This document shows positions 1 to 5,421 of a stretch of 5,421 nt of DNA, piece after piece. The stretch is from Candidatus Dormiibacter sp. (GTDB lineage: Bacteria; Chloroflexota; Dormibacteria; UBA8260), in the NCBI GenBank assembly GCA_025450495.1, contig JANWHI010000083.1:1-5421 (forward strand), in the 5' to 3' direction. Each line of letters opens with the position of its first letter. Within the stretch, counting starts at the first letter, position 1. Made by a program: the position numbers and the translations under genes. Under the pieces are notes generated by a model, which saw only the letters and a program-made list of their open reading frames with translations, made no database searches and was not told the DNA's origin.

Positions 1-1545
1 GCCGAGGCGGCGCGGTCGTTGATCACCGGGCGCGTCGGCCCCCGCGAGGACGCCGAACGCGCTGATGCGGGGGACGTCCAGGCGGCCCGCATCGAGGCGG
101 CTCGCGCCGTGGCCGTGGCCACCGCCGCGGCCTCCGCTCTCGCCGCCGAGCGGCAGCGCCTCGAGGCCGCGAGGGCGGAGCTGGCCGCCCGGGAGCGCGA
201 GCGCGGTTCCCTCGAGGGCGACGAGGGTTCGGCGGCCGAGCGTCTGGTCGCCGCCCAGGCGCGGCTGGAGGACGTCCGCGCCGCTGCGGCGGCAGCCCGG
301 GACGCCGCGGCACGCGCCCGGGCTGCCGGCCTCGAGGCGATCGAGGCCCACCGCCAGGTCCAGGCCGAGGCGGACCGCGCCATGCTCGCCGGTGCTGACC
401 GGCGTCGCCGTCTCGAGACTGCCCGCGATGCGCTGGCGGCGGCGGCCTCACGAAGGACCGATGCCGACCTGCGGGTGCTGACCGCCGAGCTCGACGTGGT
501 CGCCGCCATCGCGCACGGTCGTGCGTCGCGCCTCGCGGTGGCCCGCGGCGAGGCCAACGTCGCGCAGGCGCTGTCGGGGATCAACCTCGCCGCCCCGGGG
601 CTCGCCGAGAGCGAGCGAGCCGTGGCCGCGCTGGACGCTGAGCGCGCCGAGGTTGCGGTGGTGCTGGCGCGTGCGCAGGATGAGTGCCTGGCAGCGCAGG
701 CCGAGGTTGCCACCGCCGACGTCCGCGTGGCCGAGCTGGTGCTGGCGGTTCGCGACGACGACGAGGACGAGGGCCCTGAGCCCGAGGCGGGCGACGCCGA
801 GCGGGCCGAGCGGGAGATCGTCCGCCTGGAGCGCCGCATCACCGCGCTGGGACCGGTCAACGCGCTGGCGCCCGAGCAGCACGACGAGCTCGCCGCTCGT
901 GTGTCGGCGCTCCGGGCCGGGCGCGACGACCTCGGTCGCGCGTGCTCCGACATCAGGGCGATCGCCGGCCGGCTCACCATCGCCATCGACCATCGGTTCG
1001 AGGCGGTGTTCGGGGCGGTGTCGGTGCACTTCCACGAGCTCTTCGCTGAGCTCTTCCCGGGGGGCCGCGCCACGCTGAGGCGAGAGGAGCCACCGGCCCT
1101 GGAGGATGACCAAGGCAGCGCGCGGAGCTCGACGCGTCTCGCCGGTGTCGAGATCCTGGCTCAGCCTCCGGGCAAGCGCCTGCAGCCGCTCAGCCTCTTC
1201 AGCGGCGGTGAGCGCGCGCTGACCGCGCTGGCGGTGATCTTTGCGCTGCAGCACGTCAACCCGTCGCCCTTCTACGTGTTCGACGAGGTCGATGCGCCGC
1301 TCGATGACAGCAACGTGCTGCGCTTCACGCGCCTGCTCAAACGCCTTGCCCTGGCTCAACAATTCATCGTGGTCACCCACAACCACATCACCATGGCCGC
1401 CGCCGACGCTCTCCACGGTGTCACCAGCGACGGCGACGGGGTGAGCTCGGTGATCAGTGTTCGCTTCGACGCGGAGCTGGGCCGGACCGTGCCCGAGGGC
1501 AACGTCGTCGGGTTGCGGCAGTCGACAATCCGCGCCGCGGTCTGA
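1..1545 (+). CDS. smc: Chromosome segregation protein SMC, C-terminal part (5' truncated by window edge)
   Basis: SMC is the ATPase of the bacterial condensin complex (with ScpA/ScpB), which organises and helps separate the chromosome. The reading frame is open from base 1, so the true start lies upstream; 514 residues are visible, against about 1150-1200 for the whole family. Residues 1 to about 270 are an Ala/Glu/Arg-rich heptad-like coiled coil, probably the arm returning from the hinge. It contains an acidic stretch near 252-265. The motif LGPVN (283-287) marks the return to the head. The C-terminal ATPase lobe has the ABC signature LSLFSGGE (397-404), Walker B FYVFDEVDAPLDD (424-436, D428/E429) and the switch histidine in VVTHNH (H460). 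The ending GVTSDGDGVSSVISV also matches SMC. RecN and SbcC are less likely because of the LGPVN and DEVDAPLDD motifs. The stop lies 8 nt before ftsY. The Walker A half and the hinge are not in the window. Confidence 0.95.
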   Translation, partial: AEAARSLITGRVGPREDAERADAGDVQAARIEAARAVAVATAAASALAAERQRLEAARAELAARERERGSLEGDEGSAAERLVAAQARLEDVRAAAAAARDAAARARAAGLEAIEAHRQVQAEADRAMLAGADRRRRLETARDALAAAASRRTDADLRVLTAELDVVAAIAHGRASRLAVARGEANVAQALSGINLAAPGLAESERAVAALDAERAEVAVVLARAQDECLAAQAEVATADVRVAELVLAVRDDDEDEGPEPEAGDAERAEREIVRLERRITALGPVNALAPEQHDELAARVSALRAGRDDLGRACSDIRAIAGRLTIAIDHRFEAVFGAVSVHFHELFAELFPGGRATLRREEPPALEDDQGSARSSTRLAGVEILAQPPGKRLQPLSLFSGGERALTALAVIFALQHVNPSPFYVFDEVDAPLDDSNVLRFTRLLKRLALAQQFIVVTHNHITMAAADALHGVTSDGDGVSSVISVRFDAELGRTVPEGNVVGLRQSTIRAAV

Positions 1546-1553
1546 GCGCCGTC

Positions 1554-2519
1554 GTGACCGACGAGGTGGTGTCTCGGGCGCACCGTGAGGCGTGGTGGCG
1601 ACGAATGTCGCGACGCATGGATCGTGCCTCGCTGGCATTCAGCGAGCAGGTTCGCGACGCCGTCCTGCTGCGCCGCGACCTCGACGACGAGTTCTACGAC
1701 GATCTCCTGGAAATCCTTGTCGGGGCTGACGCCGGCATGGGTGTGGCGGTGCGGCTGGTCGACTCGCTCCGCGAGCGCGTTCGGCTCGAGCGCCTGGGCA
1801 CGGCCGAGGAGGCGCTCAACGCGCTCAAGGAGGAGATGCTCGCCCTTCTCGAGACGCGCGACCGCACCCTTCAGCTGGACGCGCGCCCCAGTGTGATCGT
1901 GGCTGTCGGTGTCAACGGCAGCGGCAAGACGACAACGCTCGGCAAGCTCGCCCACCGGCTGCGCGGCGAGGGCAAGACATCGCTGGTGGCCGCCGCCGAC
2001 ACCTTCCGGGCCGCAGCCATCGAGCAGATGCGTCTGTGGGCGGACCGCAGCGGCACCGAGGTCGTCGCCCATCAGCCCGGGGCAGACCCGGGCGCCGTCG
2101 TCTACGACGCCATCCAGGCGGCGCTCGCCCGGCGCGTGGATGTCGTCTTGGTCGACACCGCCGGCCGGCTGCACAGCAAGAGCAACCTGATGGCCGAGCT
2201 GGAGAAGATGCGGCGCGTCATCACCAGATCCATCCCCGAGGCCCCACACGAAACCCTGCTGGTCATCGAGGCGCCGACGGGGATGAACGCGATCGCCCAG
2301 GCACGCGCGTTCCACGATGCCATGCAGTTGACCGGCATCGTGCTCACCAAGCTCGACGGCACCTCGCGCGGCGGCACCCTCCTCGCCATCGAGGCCGAGC
2401 TGGATGTCCCGGTCAAGCTCGTCGGGATGGGGGAGGGGATCGACGACCTCAACGTCTTCGACCCGGTGGCGTACCTCGACGCGCTGTTTGCCGGCGTCCT
2501 GGACGTCCCCGTCGCCTAG
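1554..2519 (+). CDS. ftsY: Signal recognition particle receptor GTPase FtsY
   Basis: FtsY is the membrane-associated SRP receptor; it pairs with Ffh through a GTP-dependent NG-domain dimer to deliver ribosomes to the Sec translocon. The 321-residue protein has an N domain (about 20-105) and a G domain: G1 GVNGSGKT (119-126), G2 DTFRAAA (149-155), G3 DTAGR (201-205), G4 TKLD (265-268), then GTSRGG, and G5 GMGE (291-294). The motif usually read as DAxTGQ is EAPTGM here (239-244), changing two near-invariant residues. There is no long acidic A domain. The N-terminus (about 7-30, with WWRRMSRRM) is basic and aromatic and may be a membrane-binding amphipathic helix. The start chosen is GTG 8 nt after the smc stop, without a clear Shine-Dalgarno sequence. 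An in-frame ATG at 1605 (residue 18) is the alternative but would remove part of that helix. The GTSRGG and GMGEGIDDL motifs and the absence of an M domain distinguish it from Ffh. Confidence 0.96.
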   Translation: MTDEVVSRAHREAWWRRMSRRMDRASLAFSEQVRDAVLLRRDLDDEFYDDLLEILVGADAGMGVAVRLVDSLRERVRLERLGTAEEALNALKEEMLALLETRDRTLQLDARPSVIVAVGVNGSGKTTTLGKLAHRLRGEGKTSLVAAADTFRAAAIEQMRLWADRSGTEVVAHQPGADPGAVVYDAIQAALARRVDVVLVDTAGRLHSKSNLMAELEKMRRVITRSIPEAPHETLLVIEAPTGMNAIAQARAFHDAMQLTGIVLTKLDGTSRGGTLLAIEAELDVPVKLVGMGEGIDDLNVFDPVAYLDALFAGVLDVPVA

Positions 2520-2529
2520 GCTGCTATTC

Positions 2530-2551
2530 TGTCAAGGCTTTGCCCTTGACA
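2530..2551. repeat. Perfect inverted repeat (8-bp arms, 6-nt spacer) in the ftsY-ylxM gap
   Basis: TGTCAAGG (2530-2537) and CCTTGACA (2544-2551) are perfect reverse complements around CTTTGC. The repeat begins 11 nt after the ftsY stop, in the longest intergenic gap and one of the least G+C-rich spots of the window. As RNA it could form an 8-bp hairpin; as DNA it has the symmetry of an operator. No T-run follows on either strand, so it is not a standard intrinsic terminator. The left arm holds an AAGG that could serve as a Shine-Dalgarno sequence, and the right arm holds an in-frame TTG, so folding could hide a possible translation start. The symmetry is directly visible; any function is inference. 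Confidence 0.6.
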
Positions 2552-2560
2552 CGAACCAGA

Positions 2561-2866
2561 GTGCCGGCACCCAGGGTGGTCGACACCGCTCGCCAACAAC
2601 GTCTACTCGACGTCTACGGCGGGGTGCTCACCACCCACCAGCGTGAGGCCTGTCGACTGCACCTCGACGAGGACTGGTCGATCACTGAGCTGGCCGAGCA
2701 TCTCGCTTGCACGCGCAGCGGCGCTCACGACCTGGTGCGCCGCGCCGTCGCCCAGCTCGAGAACCTCGAGTTCCGCCTGGGGCTGGCCGACGAGCTGCTC
2801 CGGCGCGATGTCGTCGAGGCTGATCTTCGCGCCCGCGTCGCAGTTCTCGAGGCCCGGGCGATCTGA
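2561..2866 (+). CDS. ylxM: YlxM-like putative helix-turn-helix SRP accessory protein
   Basis: This 101-residue protein resembles the YlxM/p13 family (UPF0122), small helix-turn-helix proteins encoded next to ffh. In Streptococcus mutans, YlxM influences the SRP components Ffh and FtsY. The family pattern LFDFYxxLLTxKQRExxxLYYxxDxSLxEIAE is recognisable as LLDVYGGVLTTHQREA (15-30), DEDWSITELAEHL (36-48) and a recognition-helix-like TRSGAHDLVRRAVAQLE (51-67). The usual SRQAVYDxIKR segment is replaced by TRSGAHDLVRR. The C-terminus (about 68-101) is probably a charged helix. The start is uncertain: GTG 2561 is used here, GTG 2576 fits the usual family N-terminus about as well, and TTG 2546 has an AAGG 8 nt upstream but lies in the inverted repeat. 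The stop overlaps the ffh start by one base (TGATG), implying coupling with ffh. An alternative reading is a generic sigma-region-4-like protein, but the position beside ffh favours YlxM. Confidence 0.8.
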   Translation: MPAPRVVDTARQQRLLDVYGGVLTTHQREACRLHLDEDWSITELAEHLACTRSGAHDLVRRAVAQLENLEFRLGLADELLRRDVVEADLRARVAVLEARAI

Positions 2867-4251
2867 TGTTCGACTCCCTCTCCGACCGTCTCGGCGACGT
2901 CTTCAAGCGCTTCTCCGGCAAGGGCAAGCTGAGCAAGGAGGACGTCGAAGCCGGCCTGCGCGAGGTTCGCCTCGCCCTGCTCGAGGCCGACGTCAACTTC
3001 AAGGTCGCGCGTGCCTTCGTCGAGCGCATCCGCGAGCGCGCCGTGCAGACCGAGGTGCTCGAGTCGCTGACCCCGGGCCAGAACATCGTCAAGATCGTCA
3101 ACGAGGAGTTGACCGCGCTGCTCGGCGGCGAGCAACGCAAGCTTCGCTACCAACCGCAGCCGCCGACAGTGGTGATGCTGCTCGGCCTGCAGGGCAGCGG
3201 CAAGACGACCACGGCGGCGAAGCTGGCGCTGGCGGTGCGTAAGGAGGGGCACAGGCCCCTGCTGGTCGCCGCCGACACCTACCGCCCGGCAGCAGCACAG
3301 CAGCTCGAGCGTCTTGGTAAGGACAACCAGATCGCGGTGGCGATGCCCGACGGCAAGTCCAAGCCGCCGGAGCTGTGCAAGCGCGGCGTCGACGAGGCCA
3401 GGCGGCTCAACTGCGACGTGGTCATCCTCGACACTGCCGGCCGCCTCCAGATCGACGAGGTGATGCTCGACGAGCTCAAGCAGATCCGCCGCAAGGTGGA
3501 GGTGCACGACACCGTGCTGGTGGTCGACGCCATGACCGGCCAGGAGGCTGTCAACGTGGCCAGGGCCTTCGAGGATGCGGTCGGGGTGGAGGGCGTGATC
3601 CTCACCAAGCTCGACGGCGACGCGCGCGGTGGGGCCGCGCTCTCGATGCGCGAGGCGATCGGCAAGCCGATCCTCTACTGCGGCACCGGCGAGAAGGTGT
3701 CTGAGTTCGAGGCATTCGCGCCCGACCGGATGGCGTCGCGCATCCTCGGCATGGGCGACATCCTCACGCTCATCGAACGCGCCCAGGAGAACGTCGACCA
3801 GGCGCAGGCCGAGCAGGTGCTGGAGCGCTCCCTGGCGGGCAAGCTGACCATGCAGGACTGGCTCGAGCAGATGCGCCAGGTGCGCAGGATGGGTCCGCTC
3901 GAGGGCGTCTTCAGCATGATGCCCGGCGGCAAGAAGCTGCTGGCCCAGGCACAGCAGCAGGGTGGCTCCATCCCCGGCGAGAAGGACCTCGCCCGGATGG
4001 AGGCGATCGTGCTCTCGATGACCGCCCAGGAGCGCCGCCATCCCGACGTCATCAAGGGCTCGCGCCGCAAGCGCATCGCCGCCGGCAGCGGCACATCCAT
4101 CGCCGAGGTCAACAAGCTGCTCAAGGGCTTCGACCAGGTGCAGTCGATGATGAAGACGCTCGGCGGTGGCAAGGGGACCAAGGGCCTTCGGGGCAAGGCC
4201 CGCATGCTCAAGCAGCTCAGCAACATCGATCCACGTCAGCTTCCGTTGTGA
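2866..4251 (+). CDS. ffh: Signal recognition particle protein Ffh (SRP54 homologue)
   Basis: Ffh is the protein core of bacterial SRP. Its M domain binds 4.5S RNA and signal sequences, and its NG domain forms the GTPase pair with FtsY. The 461-residue length is normal. The N domain carries ALLEADV (37-43). The G domain has G1 GLQGSGKT (107-114), G2 DTYRPAA (137-143), G3 DTAGR (189-193), DAMTGQ (221-226), G4 TKLD followed by GDARGG (247-256), and G5 GTGEK (273-277). The M domain (from about 325) includes the finger loop MGPLEGVFSMMPGGKK (342-357), the RNA-binding helix GSRRKRIAAGSG (398-409) and the conserved EVNKLLKGF (414-422). All key motifs are intact, including those altered in the neighbouring FtsY. 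The ATG overlaps the ylxM stop by one base and has no strong Shine-Dalgarno sequence of its own, so re-initiation after ylxM is likely. The SRP RNA gene is not in this window. Confidence 0.98.
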   Translation: MFDSLSDRLGDVFKRFSGKGKLSKEDVEAGLREVRLALLEADVNFKVARAFVERIRERAVQTEVLESLTPGQNIVKIVNEELTALLGGEQRKLRYQPQPPTVVMLLGLQGSGKTTTAAKLALAVRKEGHRPLLVAADTYRPAAAQQLERLGKDNQIAVAMPDGKSKPPELCKRGVDEARRLNCDVVILDTAGRLQIDEVMLDELKQIRRKVEVHDTVLVVDAMTGQEAVNVARAFEDAVGVEGVILTKLDGDARGGAALSMREAIGKPILYCGTGEKVSEFEAFAPDRMASRILGMGDILTLIERAQENVDQAQAEQVLERSLAGKLTMQDWLEQMRQVRRMGPLEGVFSMMPGGKKLLAQAQQQGGSIPGEKDLARMEAIVLSMTAQERRHPDVIKGSRRKRIAAGSGTSIAEVNKLLKGFDQVQSMMKTLGGGKGTKGLRGKARMLKQLSNIDPRQLPL

Positions 4252-4270
4252 GTGACCGCAGGCCCAAGAG

Positions 4271-4278
4271 AAAGGAGA
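4271..4278 (+). promoter_or_regulatory. Strong Shine-Dalgarno site fixing the TTG start of rpsP
   Basis: AAAGGAGA with core AGGAG (4273-4277) lies 5 nt before TTG 4283 in the 31-nt ffh-rpsP gap. It is the clearest ribosome binding site in the window. It supports TTG as the rpsP start, because no ATG or GTG lies in frame nearby and the bS16 family N-terminus (M-V-K-I-R-L) begins exactly here. The ffh/rpsP joint is the only one from ylxM to rimM where genes do not overlap, so rpsP may be translated independently and strongly. Confidence 0.8.
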
Positions 4279-4282
4279 CGTT

Positions 4283-4744
4283 TTGGTCAAGATCCGCCTG
4301 AAGAGGATGGGCGCGAAGAAGCGACCGTTCTACCGGCTCGTCGTCGCCGACTCGCGCAGCCCCCGCGATGGCCGCTTCATCGAGTTGCTCGGTTACTACG
4401 ACCCGCTGACCGAGCCCGCCAAGGTGCAGGTCGACGCCGACAAGGTGCGCGAGTGGATGCGCAAGGGAGCGCGTCCCAGCGACGCCGCTCGCGACCTGCT
4501 GGTGCGCGAGGGCATCCTGGCCAAGGTGCCGCGGGCCTTCAAGGCCGCGCCGGTCGCCGAGGCCGCCGCCCCGGCCGAAAGCGCGTCGGAGATGCCGGGT
4601 GCGTCGGAGGAGGTCGACGCCGTCGACGCCGACAACGTCCACCTCGGGAGTGGCAATGCCGACGCGCAGGCTGAGCCGCCGGCAGAACCGGCCGGCGCGC
4701 CCGCTGATGGCGACAGTGCCGCGGAGGCGGCGACCGAATCGTGA
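4283..4744 (+). CDS. rpsP: 30S ribosomal protein bS16 with long acidic C-terminal tail
   Basis: bS16 is a small-subunit protein that binds 16S rRNA early and helps 30S assembly. The core is clear in residues 1-85: [40 protein letters not shown], then [14 protein letters not shown] and a final helix up to about 87. The protein has 153 residues, whereas the core family is about 80-90. The extra part, from about residue 88, is rich in Ala, Pro, Glu and Asp; after K87 it has no Lys or Arg and contains 15 acidic residues, so it is probably disordered. Similar Ala/Glu tails occur on bS16 of high-GC Actinomycetota. The initiation codon is TTG, with a strong Shine-Dalgarno sequence 5 nt upstream. The stop overlaps the khpA start by 4 nt (GTGA), indicating coupling. 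Confidence 0.97.
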   Translation: MVKIRLKRMGAKKRPFYRLVVADSRSPRDGRFIELLGYYDPLTEPAKVQVDADKVREWMRKGARPSDAARDLLVREGILAKVPRAFKAAPVAEAAAPAESASEMPGASEEVDAVDADNVHLGSGNADAQAEPPAEPAGAPADGDSAAEAATES

Positions 4745-4995
4745 GCGACTACGCGGACCTGACCCGCTTCATCACCGAGCACATCGTGGCCAACAAGGCG
4801 GCGGTCACCGTCAGCGCGATCCCGCGCGGCCGCACCACGATCATCGAGGTGACCGTGGCCGAGGAGGACATGGGCAAGGTGATCGGCAAGGGGGGCCGCA
4901 ACATCGAGGCGATCCGCGCCGTGGTGCGCGCCGCCGGCCTGCGCAAGCACGAGCGCGTCCAGGTGGAACTTGCCGACGCGGGGCGTCATGCCTGA
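4741..4995 (+). CDS. khpA: KH-domain RNA-binding protein KhpA (YlqC family)
   Basis: KhpA is a small cytoplasmic single-KH RNA-binding protein; in several Gram-positive species it partners with KhpB/Jag and affects cell division or elongation and RNA regulation. The 84-residue length is typical. The N-terminal helix [18 protein letters not shown] (7-24) is followed by a strand IIEVTVA (34-40) and the KH core [17 protein letters not shown] (43-59), whose GKGG (49-52) is the GxxG nucleic-acid-binding loop. A final strand is RVQVELAD (72-79). The GTG start shares 4 nt with the rpsP stop. A GGAGG at 4723-4727, 13 nt upstream and inside rpsP, is a somewhat distant ribosome binding site, so translation is probably coupled to rpsP. 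The stop lies 8 nt inside rimM. Its place between rpsP and rimM is the conserved one. Confidence 0.95.
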   Translation: MSDYADLTRFITEHIVANKAAVTVSAIPRGRTTIIEVTVAEEDMGKVIGKGGRNIEAIRAVVRAAGLRKHERVQVELADAGRHA

Positions 4996-5421
4996 AGCCA
5001 GCTCGCCCGCATCCGACCGGGCAGCGCCGGCGCTGCTGCGGGTCGCCCACGTGCGCCGTGTCCACGGCGTCCGCGGTGAGGTGCGGGTGCAGACCCTCGG
5101 CGGTGACCTGGGGCGCTTCACTCCGGGGACGTCGCTGCTTGCACAGAGGCATCAGCGAGTGGTCACCGTGCTCTCGTCGCGTCCGCTCGACGGCGACGAA
5201 TTGCTGCTCGCGTTCGAGGAACTGCCCACGCGCGAAGAGGTGGCCGCTCTGAGCGGTGACTACCTGTGCGTCGAGCCGGCGCGGGCGCGATCGCTCGGCG
5301 TGGACGAGTGGTTCGAGTGGCAGCTCATCGGGCTGCGCGCCCTGACGTCCGAGGGCGAGGAGCTCGGCGTCGTCAGCGATGTCGAAGAACAGCCGTCGAG
5401 CCACGTGCTCGTCGTAGCCAA
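4988..5421 (+). CDS. rimM: 16S rRNA processing / 30S maturation factor RimM, N-terminal part (3' truncated by window edge)
   Basis: RimM binds uS19 and assists late maturation of the 30S head. The frame opens with ATG 4988, overlapping the khpA stop by 8 nt, and stays open to the window end, giving 144 of an expected 170 or so residues. After an Ala/Pro/Ser-rich N-terminal extension (1-16), the RimM signature RVAHVRRVHGVRGEVRV (18-34) matches the family pattern VGxIxxxHGxRGEVxV. Then come RFTPGTSLL (43-51), the segment FEELPTREEVAALSGDYLCVE (76-96) corresponding to the family's DRxxAExLRGxxLxV, and the start of the PRC-barrel domain at EWFEWQLIGL (107-116), followed by GEELGVVSDV (123-132). 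The usual VG at the start of the signature is VA here, a mild change. A GGGG just upstream is at best a weak ribosome binding site, so coupling to khpA is likely. trmD would be expected next, outside the window. Confidence 0.93.
   Translation, partial: MPEASSPASDRAAPALLRVAHVRRVHGVRGEVRVQTLGGDLGRFTPGTSLLAQRHQRVVTVLSSRPLDGDELLLAFEELPTREEVAALSGDYLCVEPARARSLGVDEWFEWQLIGLRALTSEGEELGVVSDVEEQPSSHVLVVA

Noticed and set aside
448..1638. Antisense open frame of 396 codons opposite smc
   Set aside because: It has the same in-register origin as the frame opposite ffh. The composition is His/Arg-rich and low-complexity, as expected from the reverse complement of Ala/Glu/Asp/Val codons.
1356..2315. Antisense open frame of 319 codons opposite ftsY
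   Set aside because: It is in register with ftsY codons and has no recognisable motif, so it is a shadow of the real gene.
2546..2551. TTGACA as a sigma-70 -35 box
   Set aside because: At 16-18 bp downstream the sequence is around ACCCAG, with no TATAAT-like element. The mirrored TGTCAA on the other strand also lacks a -10. The hexamer is explained by the inverted repeat.
2036..2560. Upstream extension of the ylxM-like frame into ftsY, which would give a 276-residue protein
   Set aside because: The added residues are an Arg/Gly/Pro-rich frame-shifted reading of ftsY. YlxM similarity begins only near 2576, and the family is about 100-110 residues long.
2530..2560. Intrinsic terminator after ftsY
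   Set aside because: The stem is followed by CGAACCAGAG on the + strand, and there is no T-run in the other direction, so the poly-U part is missing.
2725..4290. Antisense open frame of 521 codons covering ffh and part of the ylxM-like gene
   Set aside because: Its codons lie exactly in register with the ffh codons, so an antisense stop would need a TTA, CTA or TCA codon in ffh, which are rare at this G+C. The translation has no recognisable domain, and ffh is certain.
4678..4700. GC-rich palindromic stretch (GCCGG / CCGGC) inside the rpsP tail
   Set aside because: Short GC palindromes are common by chance at this G+C, and it lies within Ala/Pro/Gly codons. There is no further support for a regulatory element.
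4841..5404. Antisense open frame of 187 codons opposite rimM and khpA
   Set aside because: It is in register with rimM codons. The sense strand carries clear RimM and KH motifs.

Overview
The window is a stretch of core housekeeping genes, all on the + strand and tightly packed, from a high-GC bacterium (about 70% G+C by eye, with strong G/C preference at third codon positions). The order is smc (3' part) - ftsY - ylxM-like - ffh - rpsP - khpA (KH-domain RNA-binding protein) - rimM (5' part). This matches the conserved bacterial smc/SRP/rpsP-rimM-trmD-rplS neighbourhood, so trmD and rplS would be expected just beyond the right edge. A ylxM-like gene between ftsY and ffh, a compact FtsY without a long acidic N-terminal domain, and an Ala/Pro/acidic tail on bS16 suggest a high-GC Terrabacteria lineage. 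Chloroflexota (including Dormibacterota-like groups) or Actinomycetota are the best guesses. This is inference and cannot be settled from the sequence alone.

Layout: 1-1545 encodes the C-terminal coiled coil and ATPase head half of SMC, open at the left edge. 1554-2519 encodes FtsY, the SRP receptor GTPase. A 41-base gap (2520-2560) is the longest intergenic space; it is relatively A+T-rich and carries a perfect 8-bp inverted repeat. 2561-2866 encodes a small helix-turn-helix protein of the YlxM type. 2866-4251 encodes Ffh, the SRP54 GTPase. A 31-base gap carries a strong Shine-Dalgarno sequence. 4283-4744 encodes ribosomal protein bS16, 4741-4995 encodes KhpA, and 4988-5421 encodes the N-terminal 144 residues of RimM, cut by the right edge. 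Gene joints are 8 nt apart (smc/ftsY) or overlap by 1 nt (ylxM/ffh), 4 nt (rpsP/khpA) and 8 nt (khpA/rimM), which suggests cotranscription and translational coupling. No stretch over 300 bases lacks a gene.

How the genes fit together: FtsY and Ffh are the two GTPases of co-translational protein targeting, and YlxM is a known accessory of that pathway in some Gram-positive bacteria. bS16, KhpA and RimM belong to 30S assembly and RNA handling. SMC acts in chromosome organisation and is linked here only by position. I found no mobile element, CRISPR array, tRNA or rRNA, and no clearly new system. The points most worth a second look are two substitutions in a near-invariant FtsY motif (DAxTGQ becomes EAPTGM), the inverted repeat upstream of the ylxM-like gene and its uncertain start codon, and the long acidic tail of bS16.
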